Positions 25,851-35,521 of a DNA stretch of 64,000 nucleotides are shown here, piece after piece (within the stretch, counting starts at the first letter, position 1; each line of letters starts with the position of its first letter). The position numbers and the translations under genes were made by a program. The stretch is from PRDV01 sp963710865. GTDB taxonomy: Bacteria > Babelota > Babeliae > Babelales > Babelaceae. Under the pieces are notes generated by a model, which ran no database searches, had not been told where the DNA came from, and saw only the letters and a list, made by a program, of their open reading frames with translations. The stretch is from NCBI GenBank assembly GCA_963710865.1, contig CAVQBR010000002.1, forward strand, positions 310,001-374,000, written 5' to 3'.

Positions 25851-26249
25851 ATGAAATCTCTTTATGCATCATCATTATTAACATTCGCACTCTGCTCAAC
25901 TCTGAGTGCAAACACCCAGGAAACTCCTTCCCACCAGCCATCAAGCAAACAAGACTATACGGACCCTATAACATTCATGAGCGACTTTCTCGATATCACC
26001 CAAAAGCCCCATGAACCTCTTACCTACTGGGTAAAGCAAGTATTCTTCCTTTTCAATCATGAGCCAAAACTTAAACCGTTTATTAAGGAACTTGCATTAC
26101 AAGTACGTCACCGCGATGCAAATAGCATCCTGCGCATTTTTCTTACCTACCAAGGACTGTTTCCAGCGCCACTTCGCCAGTTCATTATTGGTAAGGGATT
26201 AGCCAACGTAAAAGATTCATTGACCCGACGAGTCGCACTCGCTCCTTAA
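25851..26249 (+). CDS. secreted single-repeat paralog of the 24688 protein
   Basis: This 132-residue protein has a signal peptide (residues 1-20, ending STLSANTQ) and one copy of the repeat: FMSDFLDITQKPHEPLTYW, then FNHEPKLKPFIKELALQ and FLTYQGLFPAPLRQFIIGK. It is nearly identical in the FMSDFLDIT/PHEPLTYW part to the last repeat of the upstream gene, showing recent duplication including the promoter. Function unknown. Confidence 0.75.
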   Translation: MKSLYASSLLTFALCSTLSANTQETPSHQPSSKQDYTDPITFMSDFLDITQKPHEPLTYWVKQVFFLFNHEPKLKPFIKELALQVRHRDANSILRIFLTYQGLFPAPLRQFIIGKGLANVKDSLTRRVALAP

Positions 26250-26319
26250 ACTCCAAATCGTGGTCAGCTGTTCATTTTTTTGGTATGCTTAGGACATACC
26301 CTAGAGAGAAAAAAAGTAC

Positions 26320-28128
26320 ATGAATACCACGTATGATTTTGATGTGATCGTCGTTGGAGGAGGCCATGCAGGAATAGAAGCTGCTTATGCAGCTGCGCGC
26401 ATGGGCTCCAAAACACTTATGCTCACACTCCATGTAGATCGAGTTGGCCTTATGCCCTGCAATCCAGCAATTGGTGGAATTGGCAAAGGCCATATCGTTT
26501 TTGAAATAAGTGCACTTGGCGGCCTGATGCCAAAGCTCTGCACACAGACCTATTTACAAGCACGCATGCTCAATACAAGCAAGGGACCAGCCGTTCATGG
26601 CTTACGCTTACAGATCGATAAGCATGCATATAGCAAACTGAGCAAGCAGATGCTTGAACAATCAGTTACCATCCGTGCCGGAATGGTCGATGAGATTCTT
26701 CTTGATGACAACAAGAGAGTACAGGGAGTCCGTACTCGTGAGGGAGATACCTATAGCTCACCAGCGGTCATTATCACCACCGGAACATTTTTAAATGGCC
26801 TTATTCACGAAGGTCATACAAATTATGCAGCAGGCAGACAGGGAGAAGAAGCGGTTACGACGCTTTCACTGTTTTTACAGAAAGCTGGCCTCATGATGCG
26901 CCGCTTAAAAACGGGAACACCTCCTCGTTTGCTACGATCGAGTCTCGATTTTAGTCAGATGGAATATCAGGGATCTGATGATCTCAACTATCTGTTCGAA
27001 TTTAGCCCGCACAAGGTGGAGCATAAGATGGCCTGCTATATTACGCATACCAATGAGCAAACGCATGCTATCATCAAAAAATACTTTCATCTCTCTCCGA
27101 TATTTACCGGTAAAATTAAAGGAACAGCTCCTCGCTATTGCCCATCGATCGAAGATAAGTTGTTCCGCTTTGCAGATAAAACATCTCATCATGTCTTTGT
27201 TGAACCAGAAAGTGCTTCAAGCGATGAGATTTATCCTAACGGATTATCAACAGCGCTGCCCCTTCACGTACAAGAAGAGTTTATTCGGACTATCAAAGGG
27301 TTTGAGAAGGCAGAGCTCACGCGGCCAGGATATGCTGTCGAATACGATTGTGTGCTTCCTAACCAGCTGAAGCATACACTTGAAGTAAAAACGATCCCCG
27401 GCCTCTTTTTAGCAGGCCAAATTAACGGAACAACGGGGTACGAAGAGGCTGCTGGGCAGGGACTAATTGCTGGTATTAATGCAAGCTTGCAGGTACAAGG
27501 CAAGCCGCCCTATAGCATGAGCAGAACGGACGGCTACATTGGGATTATGATCGATGATCTCGTTACCCTTGGAGTTGACGAACCTTATCGCATGTTTACC
27601 TCCCGCGCGGAACGGAGACTACTCCTGCGTCAAGATAATGTATTTACCCGATTAGGGGAAACAGCTCATAGCTTAGGCCTCATAAGCAGCGAATTATATG
27701 ATGAAATTAAACAAGAACAGGCTATCATTGACCGTGCAGTTACTCAATTGAAAACTGGAAAAACGGGCATCCTTCAGCTCCTTGCTCAGGGGGAACTCGA
27801 ACTGGTGCATCAGCAGATCAGGAATATAACCGGACCAATTGCCGATCGAACGCTCCACTCCATCCATGCTGAACTCTTATATGGCCCCTATATCGAACGA
27901 GAAAAGAAAGAGGTTGAGAAGATGCTCGCCTACCAAGAGCTTGAAATACCAGCTGAGTTTGAGTATGCTGGCATTGATGGTTTATCAACCGAGCTCATCC
28001 AAAAACTTACCAAATACAAACCGAGTGCGATTGCCCAGGCACAATTAATTCAAGGCATGACTCCTGCAGCCATCTCATTGCTCATTTTTCGCGTTCGTCA
28101 GTTTATAAGGGAGAATACATGCCAGTAA
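26320..28128 (+). CDS. mnmG: tRNA uridine-5-carboxymethylaminomethyl modification enzyme MnmG
   Basis: This 602-residue FAD protein works with MnmE to modify U34 of certain tRNAs. The N-terminal FAD motif is VVGGGHAGIEAAYAAARMG. The family signatures PCNPAIGGIGKGHIVFEISALGG and FLAGQINGTTGYEEAAGQGLIAGINA are intact, as is the C-terminal helical domain. A nearby inverted repeat (GGTATG-N7-CATACC at about 26282-26300) lies before the start. It overlaps lgt by 10 bases as the first gene of the core operon. mnmE is not in the window. Confidence 0.97.
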   Translation: MNTTYDFDVIVVGGGHAGIEAAYAAARMGSKTLMLTLHVDRVGLMPCNPAIGGIGKGHIVFEISALGGLMPKLCTQTYLQARMLNTSKGPAVHGLRLQIDKHAYSKLSKQMLEQSVTIRAGMVDEILLDDNKRVQGVRTREGDTYSSPAVIITTGTFLNGLIHEGHTNYAAGRQGEEAVTTLSLFLQKAGLMMRRLKTGTPPRLLRSSLDFSQMEYQGSDDLNYLFEFSPHKVEHKMACYITHTNEQTHAIIKKYFHLSPIFTGKIKGTAPRYCPSIEDKLFRFADKTSHHVFVEPESASSDEIYPNGLSTALPLHVQEEFIRTIKGFEKAELTRPGYAVEYDCVLPNQLKHTLEVKTIPGLFLAGQINGTTGYEEAAGQGLIAGINASLQVQGKPPYSMSRTDGYIGIMIDDLVTLGVDEPYRMFTSRAERRLLLRQDNVFTRLGETAHSLGLISSELYDEIKQEQAIIDRAVTQLKTGKTGILQLLAQGELELVHQQIRNITGPIADRTLHSIHAELLYGPYIEREKKEVEKMLAYQELEIPAEFEYAGIDGLSTELIQKLTKYKPSAIAQAQLIQGMTPAAISLLIFRVRQFIRENTCQ

Positions 28129-28883
28129 TACAACTTTATGGACCCTTTGAACTTAATAGTTTTAATGGAAGCCTTCTTATCGGACTGATACTCTTTACTG
28201 TGCTCATTCTCAATGATAGACGAAGAAAGCTTCTTATAAATAGCAGCGATCTATGCAATCTTATAATCGAATCTGCCATTGTAGGGATTGTCGGAGCCCG
28301 TATTCTTCACATTCTCAGTGAATGGAAGAACTATGATTCACTCTGGAAGATGGTCAGCATCTGGAATGGCGGCCTCTCAATTTTAGGAGCAGCCATCGCA
28401 GCAGCGGGGTATTGTATCTGGTCATTACAGAGAAAGTCGATCCCCCTCGGCAGGTGCCTCGATCTGGGAGCCGTATATTTCCCTCTTTTACATAGCATTG
28501 CGCGTATAGGCTGTTTCAATGTAGGATGCTGCTATGGCATACCAACACAGGTCCCCTGGGCAGTATGCTATACCAATCCGGAGGCCCTCGCTCCGCTCAA
28601 CATTCCACTCCATCCAACACAGCTCTATAGCACAGGCATCTTTCTGGCGCTCTTTGCAGCTCTCCTTTTGCTGAGTAAACGCACTGAATCACGCCCAGGC
28701 ACACTCATTCTTTTCTACGCAATCGGGTTAGCATCCGAGCGGTTTTTCATCGACTTCTTCCGGGGAGATCGCACGATGGTAGGCGCTCTTTCCTTTCAGC
28801 AGTGGATTGCACTCAGCTTGCTCATAGGAGCAGTGCTAGGAGTAGGACTCCTACGAACACGAGTTGCTCATGAATCTCTTTAG
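28119..28883 (+). CDS. lgt: prolipoprotein diacylglyceryl transferase
   Basis: This 254-residue inner-membrane enzyme attaches diacylglycerol to the lipobox Cys of prolipoproteins. Signatures include NGGLSILGA, the signature loop ARIGCFNVGCCYG (a Cys-rich variant of the usual RxGNFxNxE loop, seen in other phyla), HPTQLYS, and ERFFIDFFRGDR with its essential Arg. It has seven membrane helices. It overlaps mnmG at its start and dnaG at its end. It implies a lipoprotein pathway, and the window contains a candidate substrate at 42008. Confidence 0.93.
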   Translation: MPVIQLYGPFELNSFNGSLLIGLILFTVLILNDRRRKLLINSSDLCNLIIESAIVGIVGARILHILSEWKNYDSLWKMVSIWNGGLSILGAAIAAAGYCIWSLQRKSIPLGRCLDLGAVYFPLLHSIARIGCFNVGCCYGIPTQVPWAVCYTNPEALAPLNIPLHPTQLYSTGIFLALFAALLLLSKRTESRPGTLILFYAIGLASERFFIDFFRGDRTMVGALSFQQWIALSLLIGAVLGVGLLRTRVAHESL

Positions 28884-30618
28884 CTTTATTAAGCAACATG
28901 TTGCTCTTTTAGACGTAATAAGTGAATATGCTACCCTCAAGAAAGCGGGCATGTACTTTAAAGGAACGTGTCCGTTCCACTATGAACGAACTGCCTCTTT
29001 TACGGTTAGCCCTCATAAAGACATTTTTTACTGTTTTGGCTGCCATGCAGGGGGAGATGTTATCTCTTTCGTAGCTAAGGTTGAGCATTGCACACCGCTT
29101 GAAGCCGCAAAGCAGTTAATTGAGCGCTACAATCTTACGTTGCCCAAAGAGATCACTCTGGAAAAGAGTTCACATACCCAAGAAGAACGAGCAACTTACT
29201 ATCGAACAACTGCCCTCTTTGCCCAATGGTGTGAATCGCAACTCACTGCCCATCCCGAGATTGTAAGTTACCTTACCAAACGCGGGATTGAGCTGCGCAG
29301 CATAAAAGAATTCAACCTTGGATATTGTCCTGCAGATATACAGAGCCTTCTTACCTCCGGCCAGAAACAGAATATTCTTGCTCATAACTTTATTGATGCC
29401 CATATTCTCATACAGGGCAAGCATGGCCTCTATATCCCTTTCGAAGACCGGATTATGTTCCCGATCAAAGATCATCTGGGCAGATGCATCGGTTTTGGCG
29501 GGCGTATTTATAAACAGGGTGACGACCGAGTAAAATATTCTAACTCCCACGATCACACCTTTTTTAATAAGAGTACCGTATTGTACGGACTCGATCGGGC
29601 AAAAAAGGCTATCGCCCAAAAAGAAGCTGCATTCTTGGTAGAAGGCTATACCGATCTTATCATTATGAATCAGCATGGCTTTACCAATACCATAGCAACT
29701 CTCGGCACAGCATGTACGCAGGATCACTTAAAAAGCCTCTCTCGCTATGCTCAGCGGCTCTACTTGTTGTATGATGGCGATGTTGCAGGTCAAAATGCGA
29801 TTTTACGCGTAGCAGAACTCTGCTGGCAAGTAGCAATCGATCCCTATGTAGTTAAGCTCCCTCAGGATCATGATCCTGCTTCATTTCTGCTCAGTGGCGG
29901 CGATCTTCAAAAGCTGATAGATAATGCACAGGATATCTTCTCCTTTGTGCTCACCCATATGGCAGGAGACTTTGCCTCGAAAAGCCTGCAAGACCGGCTT
30001 GCCGTCACCAAGAAAATCATGACGATGGTTGCCCAGCTTACCGATCCTCTGAAACGTGAACTGCTCCTCCGGCAGGCAAGTGATGTGTTTTCACTTCCTC
30101 TTGAGGCACTCAAGGAGGAGCTTATGAAGACACGGCCGGTGGTACCACGGCAAGAAGAAGAACGGAAGGAAAGCTCAGCACTTTCAAACCTCTCACACTT
30201 AGAAAAAAAGCTTTTTTCTGCTATACTATTTCATAAGAGCACAGTACAAGAAGAGGACACCACCCTGTTACGACTTTTTTTAAGCGATACCCTCAAAGAT
30301 CTCTTTGACAGAATTCTGGACCATAAAACGGCAGAAGGTCTTAATATCAATGGTCTTTTTGAACTTCTCAGCCCCGAAGAAAAAGAATGGGTAAGTAGGC
30401 TCATGATGGAGGTAGAAGCAGCTGGTAAAGAGTCATCCGACTATTCTCTTAACGAACTTCTGACACAGTTTTATAAGAAACAGTGGAAAATAACTGTACA
30501 TAATGTCAAACTAAGAATAGATGAAGCACAGCAGGAAGGTAATATCGTCCAGGTAAAATTACTGCTGAACAATCTCGATACATTGAAAAAAAAGATGCTT
30601 GGAAGGAATATTACATGA
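28870..30618 (+). CDS. dnaG: DNA primase
   Basis: The ATG at 28870 (MNLFSFIKQHVALLDVISEY) is chosen over an in-frame TTG six bases upstream because it gives the canonical N-terminus. The 582-residue protein has the CHC2 zinc finger (CPFH...CFGC), the RNA-polymerase-like core with FGGRIYKQGDDRVKYSNS, and the TOPRIM domain with EGYTDLIIM and LYDGDVAG. The C-terminal helicase-binding region is diverged. The gene overlaps lgt by 14 bases and rpoD by 4, the classic dnaG-rpoD arrangement. Confidence 0.97.
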   Translation: MNLFSFIKQHVALLDVISEYATLKKAGMYFKGTCPFHYERTASFTVSPHKDIFYCFGCHAGGDVISFVAKVEHCTPLEAAKQLIERYNLTLPKEITLEKSSHTQEERATYYRTTALFAQWCESQLTAHPEIVSYLTKRGIELRSIKEFNLGYCPADIQSLLTSGQKQNILAHNFIDAHILIQGKHGLYIPFEDRIMFPIKDHLGRCIGFGGRIYKQGDDRVKYSNSHDHTFFNKSTVLYGLDRAKKAIAQKEAAFLVEGYTDLIIMNQHGFTNTIATLGTACTQDHLKSLSRYAQRLYLLYDGDVAGQNAILRVAELCWQVAIDPYVVKLPQDHDPASFLLSGGDLQKLIDNAQDIFSFVLTHMAGDFASKSLQDRLAVTKKIMTMVAQLTDPLKRELLLRQASDVFSLPLEALKEELMKTRPVVPRQEEERKESSALSNLSHLEKKLFSAILFHKSTVQEEDTTLLRLFLSDTLKDLFDRILDHKTAEGLNINGLFELLSPEEKEWVSRLMMEVEAAGKESSDYSLNELLTQFYKKQWKITVHNVKLRIDEAQQEGNIVQVKLLLNNLDTLKKKMLGRNIT

Positions 30619-32522
30619 CAAAAAAAGGTAAAGCTCCAGCTAAGGCTGATCAGAAAATAAAGGAACTCAAGCCAGAAGAGCAAGAGATTGCTCATGAGCT
30701 TCTCGAGGCATTTGTCGAGCGAGGCAAGCGCACAGGCGTCCTAAGCTATGAAGAGCTTATGGAGTTTTGTGATCGTAATCATCTGTCAGAGCCTGAGATG
30801 AATGAGCTCTTAAAGACGCTTGAGAAAGAACATGTAGAACTTATTATGCAAGAAGAACTCGAAGCCGAAACCGGACTTGAAGACTTCGAGAAAGAAGAGC
30901 CAAAACAGCTCCATATTAAATCACACCTTGAATCATCCTTAGACTATGTGGGAGAAGAGGATGAATCTGAAGAGGCTGGAGTGGCCGAAGATGTCGATGA
31001 ACGAGAAGTGGTCAAAGAGATTGGTGAAGCTACCCATATCGCTGATGGCGTAAAATGCTATCTGCGTGATATTGGTAAAATCCCCCTTTTAAATAAAAAG
31101 ACCGAATCGGTTATTGCGGATCAAATAGCATCGGGTAAAAAAGAATCTATCGAAGCTATTTCTAAGTTCCCTTTTATTCATAAAGAGATCATCGCTATTG
31201 GTGAACGACTCGCAAAGAATACGATTCAGCTTAAGGATATTATCCAGTTTTCTGAGTTCGATGAAGAAAATCTTCCCAAATATGAGGAAGAAAAAAGCGC
31301 TATCCTGAAAACGATCGCTCATATTAAGTCACTTGTTGAAAATGAATCGGTTATTTACCGAAGCTATCGAAATCAACTCGATTCTGAAGAAAAAAAGAAA
31401 GAGATGCTCGATGCGGTAAAAGCAAATAAAGAAGAGATCAGCAAGACAATCCAAACCATTAAGCTCTCAAATAAGTTTATTCGTAAACTCGCAAAGCGTA
31501 TCGAAAAAACTATTCAAAAGATTCGCGAACGAAGCGAAACGATTCGGCAAAGTGAGATGCTCTTTAACCAGTACGCCCAAAAAGGCTCGCTTACCGAACT
31601 TGAACAGCAAGAAATGCAAGAGTTTGAGCGAGCAATTCGAAGCGGAAATAAAAGCATTAAAAAAGCGGACCAAGAATTGGGGCTCCCCCAAGCCGTCACA
31701 CTTGCCTATTACAAGCAGCTCACTGATGGACAGAGAAAAGATAAACGAGCAAAGGATGACCTTGCACGAGCGAATCTGAGATTAGTCGTCAATATTGCTA
31801 AAAAGTATGTCAACCGAGGACTCCACTTTCTTGATCTCATTCAAGAGGGGAACATTGGTCTCATGAAGGCCGTTGAAAAGTTCGAGTTTGAAAGAGGCTA
31901 TAAGTTCTCAACCTATGCAACCTGGTGGATACGCCAAGCAATTACGCGTGCAATCGCCGACCAATCTCGTACCATTCGGGTGCCGGTCCATATGGTTGAA
32001 ACACTCAATAAGATTAACAAGATTAAGCGAACCTTCATTCAGGAGCATGGTCGGGAACCGACACATCTTGAGCTTTCTAAGGAGCTTAATATTGACGAAA
32101 AAAAGATTAAAAATATAATAAAAATCTCCAAGGAACCGATCTCTTTAGAAACACCAGTGGGAGACAGTGAGGATGCCTTTATTAAAGACTTTATCGAAAG
32201 TGAGAATGATACATCACCAGCAGATACGGTGGCTAATAGTGACCTGAAAGAACGGGTTCGGGAAGTACTCAAGACATTGACTCCTCGGGAAGAGAAGGTC
32301 CTTAAGATGCGTTTTGGTATCGATGTTGCATCGGAACATACGCTCGAGGAGGTAGGAAAAGATTTTTCAGTAACACGCGAACGCATTAGACAAATTGAGG
32401 TGAAAGCATTACGTAAATTGCGGCATCCATCACGAAGCAAGAAATTACAAACCTTCTTCGAGAAGGAGTTTTTCTTTGCTCACGATGAAGCCATAGAAGA
32501 TGATGGAGATGATGACGAATAA
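30615..32522 (+). CDS. rpoD: primary RNA polymerase sigma factor
   Basis: This 635-residue sigma-70 has region 1.1 (residues 15-90), region 1.2 VKCYLRDIGKIPLL, a long non-conserved region of about 200 residues rich in Glu and Lys helices, and region 2 RLVVNIAKKYVNRGLHFLDLIQEGNIGLMKAVEKF followed by the -10 binding helix YATWWIRQAI. Region 3 and region 4 (LTPREEKVLKMRFG, then TRERIRQIE, the -35 binding helix) complete it. Intact -10 and -35 recognition helices support reading promoters here as TTGACA/TATAAT-like. It overlaps dnaG by 4 bases. Confidence 0.97.
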   Translation: MTKKGKAPAKADQKIKELKPEEQEIAHELLEAFVERGKRTGVLSYEELMEFCDRNHLSEPEMNELLKTLEKEHVELIMQEELEAETGLEDFEKEEPKQLHIKSHLESSLDYVGEEDESEEAGVAEDVDEREVVKEIGEATHIADGVKCYLRDIGKIPLLNKKTESVIADQIASGKKESIEAISKFPFIHKEIIAIGERLAKNTIQLKDIIQFSEFDEENLPKYEEEKSAILKTIAHIKSLVENESVIYRSYRNQLDSEEKKKEMLDAVKANKEEISKTIQTIKLSNKFIRKLAKRIEKTIQKIRERSETIRQSEMLFNQYAQKGSLTELEQQEMQEFERAIRSGNKSIKKADQELGLPQAVTLAYYKQLTDGQRKDKRAKDDLARANLRLVVNIAKKYVNRGLHFLDLIQEGNIGLMKAVEKFEFERGYKFSTYATWWIRQAITRAIADQSRTIRVPVHMVETLNKINKIKRTFIQEHGREPTHLELSKELNIDEKKIKNIIKISKEPISLETPVGDSEDAFIKDFIESENDTSPADTVANSDLKERVREVLKTLTPREEKVLKMRFGIDVASEHTLEEVGKDFSVTRERIRQIEVKALRKLRHPSRSKKLQTFFEKEFFFAHDEAIEDDGDDDE

Positions 32523-32544
32523 CCCTGTACTAAAAAGGACATAG

Positions 32545-33855
32545 ATGGAACCTCCCGTCTTACAAAATAGTCTTATTTTCTTTGGTATCTCATTGATATC
32601 CTGTGCTCTGTTTAGCTTCATAGAAACGAGTGTAACAGCGCTCAGACTGTTCAAGCTCAAAGAGCTTGCTTCAGGAACTACCAAATATCGAGCTCTCTTT
32701 CACGTATTTGAGCATAATCCTAATCAAATTTTAATTAGTATTTTAATAGCGTATAATCTTTCAAACGTACTCGCTGCTGTCTTTAGTACGAAGGTAATGT
32801 CGGCAGTTTTTAGTTCGTTGAACCTCTCTGATCGCCTGGGCTTTACGCTCGGTATTATTGTAACGTCTACAACGATACTGTTAACCGATTTGATACCCAA
32901 AAACATCGCAACGATTCATGGAGATCGTTTTTTTAAATCGACGCTTTGGATAACAAACATTGTCTATTATATGTTTTATCCCTTTGTGACCGTCCTTTCC
33001 AAAATCGCTAATACGGTAGCACACTGGATTGGTGGACCAACAACACCCAACTTATCCTCTTCAGTTGCTTCTGAAAAAGAGATTGAGTTTCTCATTAACT
33101 ATATTAATGAGAAAGGATTGATGGAACGGCATAAAACGGCGATGCTCAAAGGTATCTTTCAGATGGGCACTACCCCTATTAAAGAGATTATGGTACCAGA
33201 AACATCAATTATATCGATTAATTTGCACAGTACCCAAAAGGAAACCTTAGATCTCTTTTCGAAGTATCAATTTACTCGACTACCAGTATATGAAGAGCGT
33301 ACGGATAATATCATTGGCATGCTCCATCAGAAAGACTTTTTTCAGCTCCTTTCTAAAAATGAGGACCGGCCACTGAGAGATATTGTGCGTCCGATCATGT
33401 TCATCCCCGAAAGTGCAAAAGTATTACGAGTTCTCAAAGAGTTTCGTGAACAACGCATGCACATCGCAATGGTCCTGAATGAGTTTGGTAGCATCACGGG
33501 TCTTGTTACCCTTGAGGATGTCATCGAAGAGATCGTGGGAGAGATTTCTGATGAGTATGAAGCAGTACCAGAAAAAGTAATTAGTCTTAAATCGGGAGGA
33601 TATCTTGTCGATGCATCTATCCCTCTTGATAAGCTCACTGAACTCCTTCAAATCACATTTGAAGCAGAAGATGCGTTAACGCTTGGCGGATTTCTCATCG
33701 AACAGCTTGAGCATATGCCTCAGCCAGGTGAAAAGCTCATCTACAAAGGTTATCGCTTTAAGATTCAGCAAGCAAGTGCAAAGAAGATCTCCCAAGTACT
33801 TATATTTGCTCATGAACTGCCAGAAGACCTTGAACTAGAAGAAGGCGGGCTGTAA
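32545..33855 (+). CDS. CorC/HlyC-family membrane protein with CBS pair
   Basis: This 436-residue protein has an N-terminal CNNM-type membrane domain (residues 1-190, three or four helices, with LTDLIPKNIA). A tandem CBS domain follows (about 205-325, starting VPETSIISINL and containing FTRLPVYEERTDNIIGMLHQKDF and FGSITGLVTLEDVIEEIVGEISDE). It ends with a C-terminal CorC_HlyC domain with a VDASIPLDKLTELL segment. Family members are linked to Mg2+/Co2+ transport. It starts 22 bases after rpoD, probably in the same transcript. Its last codons and stop form the left arm and loop of a hairpin that is duplicated 2.8 kb downstream. Confidence 0.9.
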   Translation: MEPPVLQNSLIFFGISLISCALFSFIETSVTALRLFKLKELASGTTKYRALFHVFEHNPNQILISILIAYNLSNVLAAVFSTKVMSAVFSSLNLSDRLGFTLGIIVTSTTILLTDLIPKNIATIHGDRFFKSTLWITNIVYYMFYPFVTVLSKIANTVAHWIGGPTTPNLSSSVASEKEIEFLINYINEKGLMERHKTAMLKGIFQMGTTPIKEIMVPETSIISINLHSTQKETLDLFSKYQFTRLPVYEERTDNIIGMLHQKDFFQLLSKNEDRPLRDIVRPIMFIPESAKVLRVLKEFREQRMHIAMVLNEFGSITGLVTLEDVIEEIVGEISDEYEAVPEKVISLKSGGYLVDASIPLDKLTELLQITFEAEDALTLGGFLIEQLEHMPQPGEKLIYKGYRFKIQQASAKKISQVLIFAHELPEDLELEEGGL

Positions 33856-33862
33856 GCCCGCC
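33844..33862. terminator. bidirectional-type hairpin at the CorC-like gene end
   Basis: GGCGGGCT-gta-AGCCCGCC; the stop codon of the upstream gene lies in the loop. An equivalent hairpin sits at 36635-36653 beside the stomatin-type gene. Confidence 0.6.
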
Positions 33863-33940
33863 ATTCTTATTATGCTTCGTCCCTGGATCGCTTCAGCCAT
33901 TTTGCTTCATTCGGAAGAATAATCAACTTAGATTGGAAGT
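33863..33940 (-). pseudogene. relic of the 3' end of the stomatin-like gene
   Basis: The stretch after the hairpin, with TATTATGCTTCGT, GGATCGCT and TGCTTCATTCGGAAGAATAAT, matches the 3' end of the intact gene at 36658-36740 (TATTGTGCTTCGT, TTGATCGCT, TGCTTCGTACGGAAGAATAAT) with internal gaps. It is an orphan duplicate fragment on the minus strand. Confidence 0.7.
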
Positions 33941-34095
33941 ATTTTTGGATGCCTCTTTTACCTATTTCATCATGGCTTCGAGTTAATAGAAATCAGAACT
34001 ATGCAAGCAACGAATCAATCAAATAATTAACCTGGAAGTATTGAAAAAATTTTCCTTCCAGCTAAAATCAAATTATAACCCCTGAAAGGAAAATA

Positions 34096-35448
34096 ATGCT
34101 TGAACAATTGCTTGCAAAGGAAGAAAGCAAGAATTTGGAATTCAAGGAAAACACTCAATCGCTTCAAAAAATCGTTCAAACAGTACTAGCATTTGCAAAT
34201 ACTGCCGGCGGAACGATTCTTATAGGAATCAAGGATGGTTCGAAAGAAGTAGTAGGTATTGAAAACATCCTGGTCGAAGAGCTCAAGATAGCTAATGCTA
34301 TTTCGAATTCTATCGAGCCATTACTCATTCCTGCTCTAGCGCTTATCACCTATAGAAGCAAAGATGTGCTTATTATCCAGGTTCCTCATTACTATGGCCC
34401 GTTCTACTTAAAGTCGATCGGCAAAGAAGAAGGAACATTCGTACGCATTGGACGTACTAATTATATAGCTAATGCTGAGACGATTTTAGAGATCGAAAGC
34501 TTGCGTGAAAAAAAATATTTTGATGAGTTACCCAATGTTTCCTGTACCATTGATGATATAGACTTAACTCAGGCTAAGGGTATTTTTGCAAAACATAAAA
34601 AAAAGTTTACCAAAAAGACAGCTCAGTCACTTGGACTGGTAGTGAGGTATCAAGGAATACTCTTTCCTTCAAACGCTGGGCTTCTTCTATTTGGCCGCAA
34701 TCCCCTCGAATGCGGGGGCGCACCGATTCGCTTGGTCCGTTTTCTTGGAAGAGATAAATCCGAAGTTCTTGATCACCAGGACATTGATGTTCCTCTCATT
34801 GATGCGCTTACACCTATGATCTCTTTCATTCGTCGAAATACTGCAATGGCTGCAAAGTTTGGTGGAATTCAACGGCAAGATATTCCAGAATATCCTCCGC
34901 AAGTGGTACGAGAAGCGCTCGTCAATGCTCTTCTTCATGCTGATTATTCAAAACACCGATGTGCAACACAGGTTTCAATTTTTGATAACCGCATCGAGAT
35001 CATCAACCCCGGCGGCCTTCTTTTTGGGCTCAACTTAGAAACAGCTTTATCAGGGGTTTCGCGACTAAGAAATAAAATAATCGGACGGGTTTTTAGAGAA
35101 TTAGATATCATAGAACAATGGGGATCAGGTTTAGGGCGGATGATACACATGTGCCATGAATTGGATATTCAACCACCACTCTTTGAAGATCTAGGAACAT
35201 TCTTTCGCGTCACTCTCTTTCCACGCGCTGAGCTGCCCGCAAAGAAAGAAGAATGGGAACAACCGGTTCTCACTCATACCAAAAAACATCGGAAAATAAG
35301 TGCCAAGGAGGCACAACAGATTTGGAATGTAACAGCGCAAACTACCAGCACCCGATTGAAGGAGCTCGTCGCTAAAGGATATCTTGCAGAGGTCGCCACT
35401 AGCCGATTCGATCCATTAAAAATCTTTGTTTTAGCCAAAAAGCAGTAA
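34096..35448 (+). CDS. AlbA_2-domain / GHKL-type ATP-binding putative transcriptional regulator
   Basis: This 450-residue protein begins with an AlbA_2 (Schlafen-like) domain: ESKNLEFKE, AFANTAGGTILIGIKDG, then FVRIGRTNYIAN. A middle segment follows, then an ATP-binding HATPase_c_4 domain with REALVNALLHADYS, IEIINPGGLLFG and WGSGLGRM. A C-terminal winged-helix stretch ends it. Such proteins are found in many mobile or defence-associated settings and are usually called RecG-like regulators; the real role is unknown. It has a good ribosome site (AAAGGA) and lies inside the segment flanked by duplicated CorC/stomatin junctions. Confidence 0.88.
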   Translation: MLEQLLAKEESKNLEFKENTQSLQKIVQTVLAFANTAGGTILIGIKDGSKEVVGIENILVEELKIANAISNSIEPLLIPALALITYRSKDVLIIQVPHYYGPFYLKSIGKEEGTFVRIGRTNYIANAETILEIESLREKKYFDELPNVSCTIDDIDLTQAKGIFAKHKKKFTKKTAQSLGLVVRYQGILFPSNAGLLLFGRNPLECGGAPIRLVRFLGRDKSEVLDHQDIDVPLIDALTPMISFIRRNTAMAAKFGGIQRQDIPEYPPQVVREALVNALLHADYSKHRCATQVSIFDNRIEIINPGGLLFGLNLETALSGVSRLRNKIIGRVFRELDIIEQWGSGLGRMIHMCHELDIQPPLFEDLGTFFRVTLFPRAELPAKKEEWEQPVLTHTKKHRKISAKEAQQIWNVTAQTTSTRLKELVAKGYLAEVATSRFDPLKIFVLAKKQ

Positions 35449-35521
35449 ATACCCGGTACCACCCTATAATGATACAACCCAGAACAAGAATTTTCTCATA
35501 TATACTAAGGCTGAAAGGACA

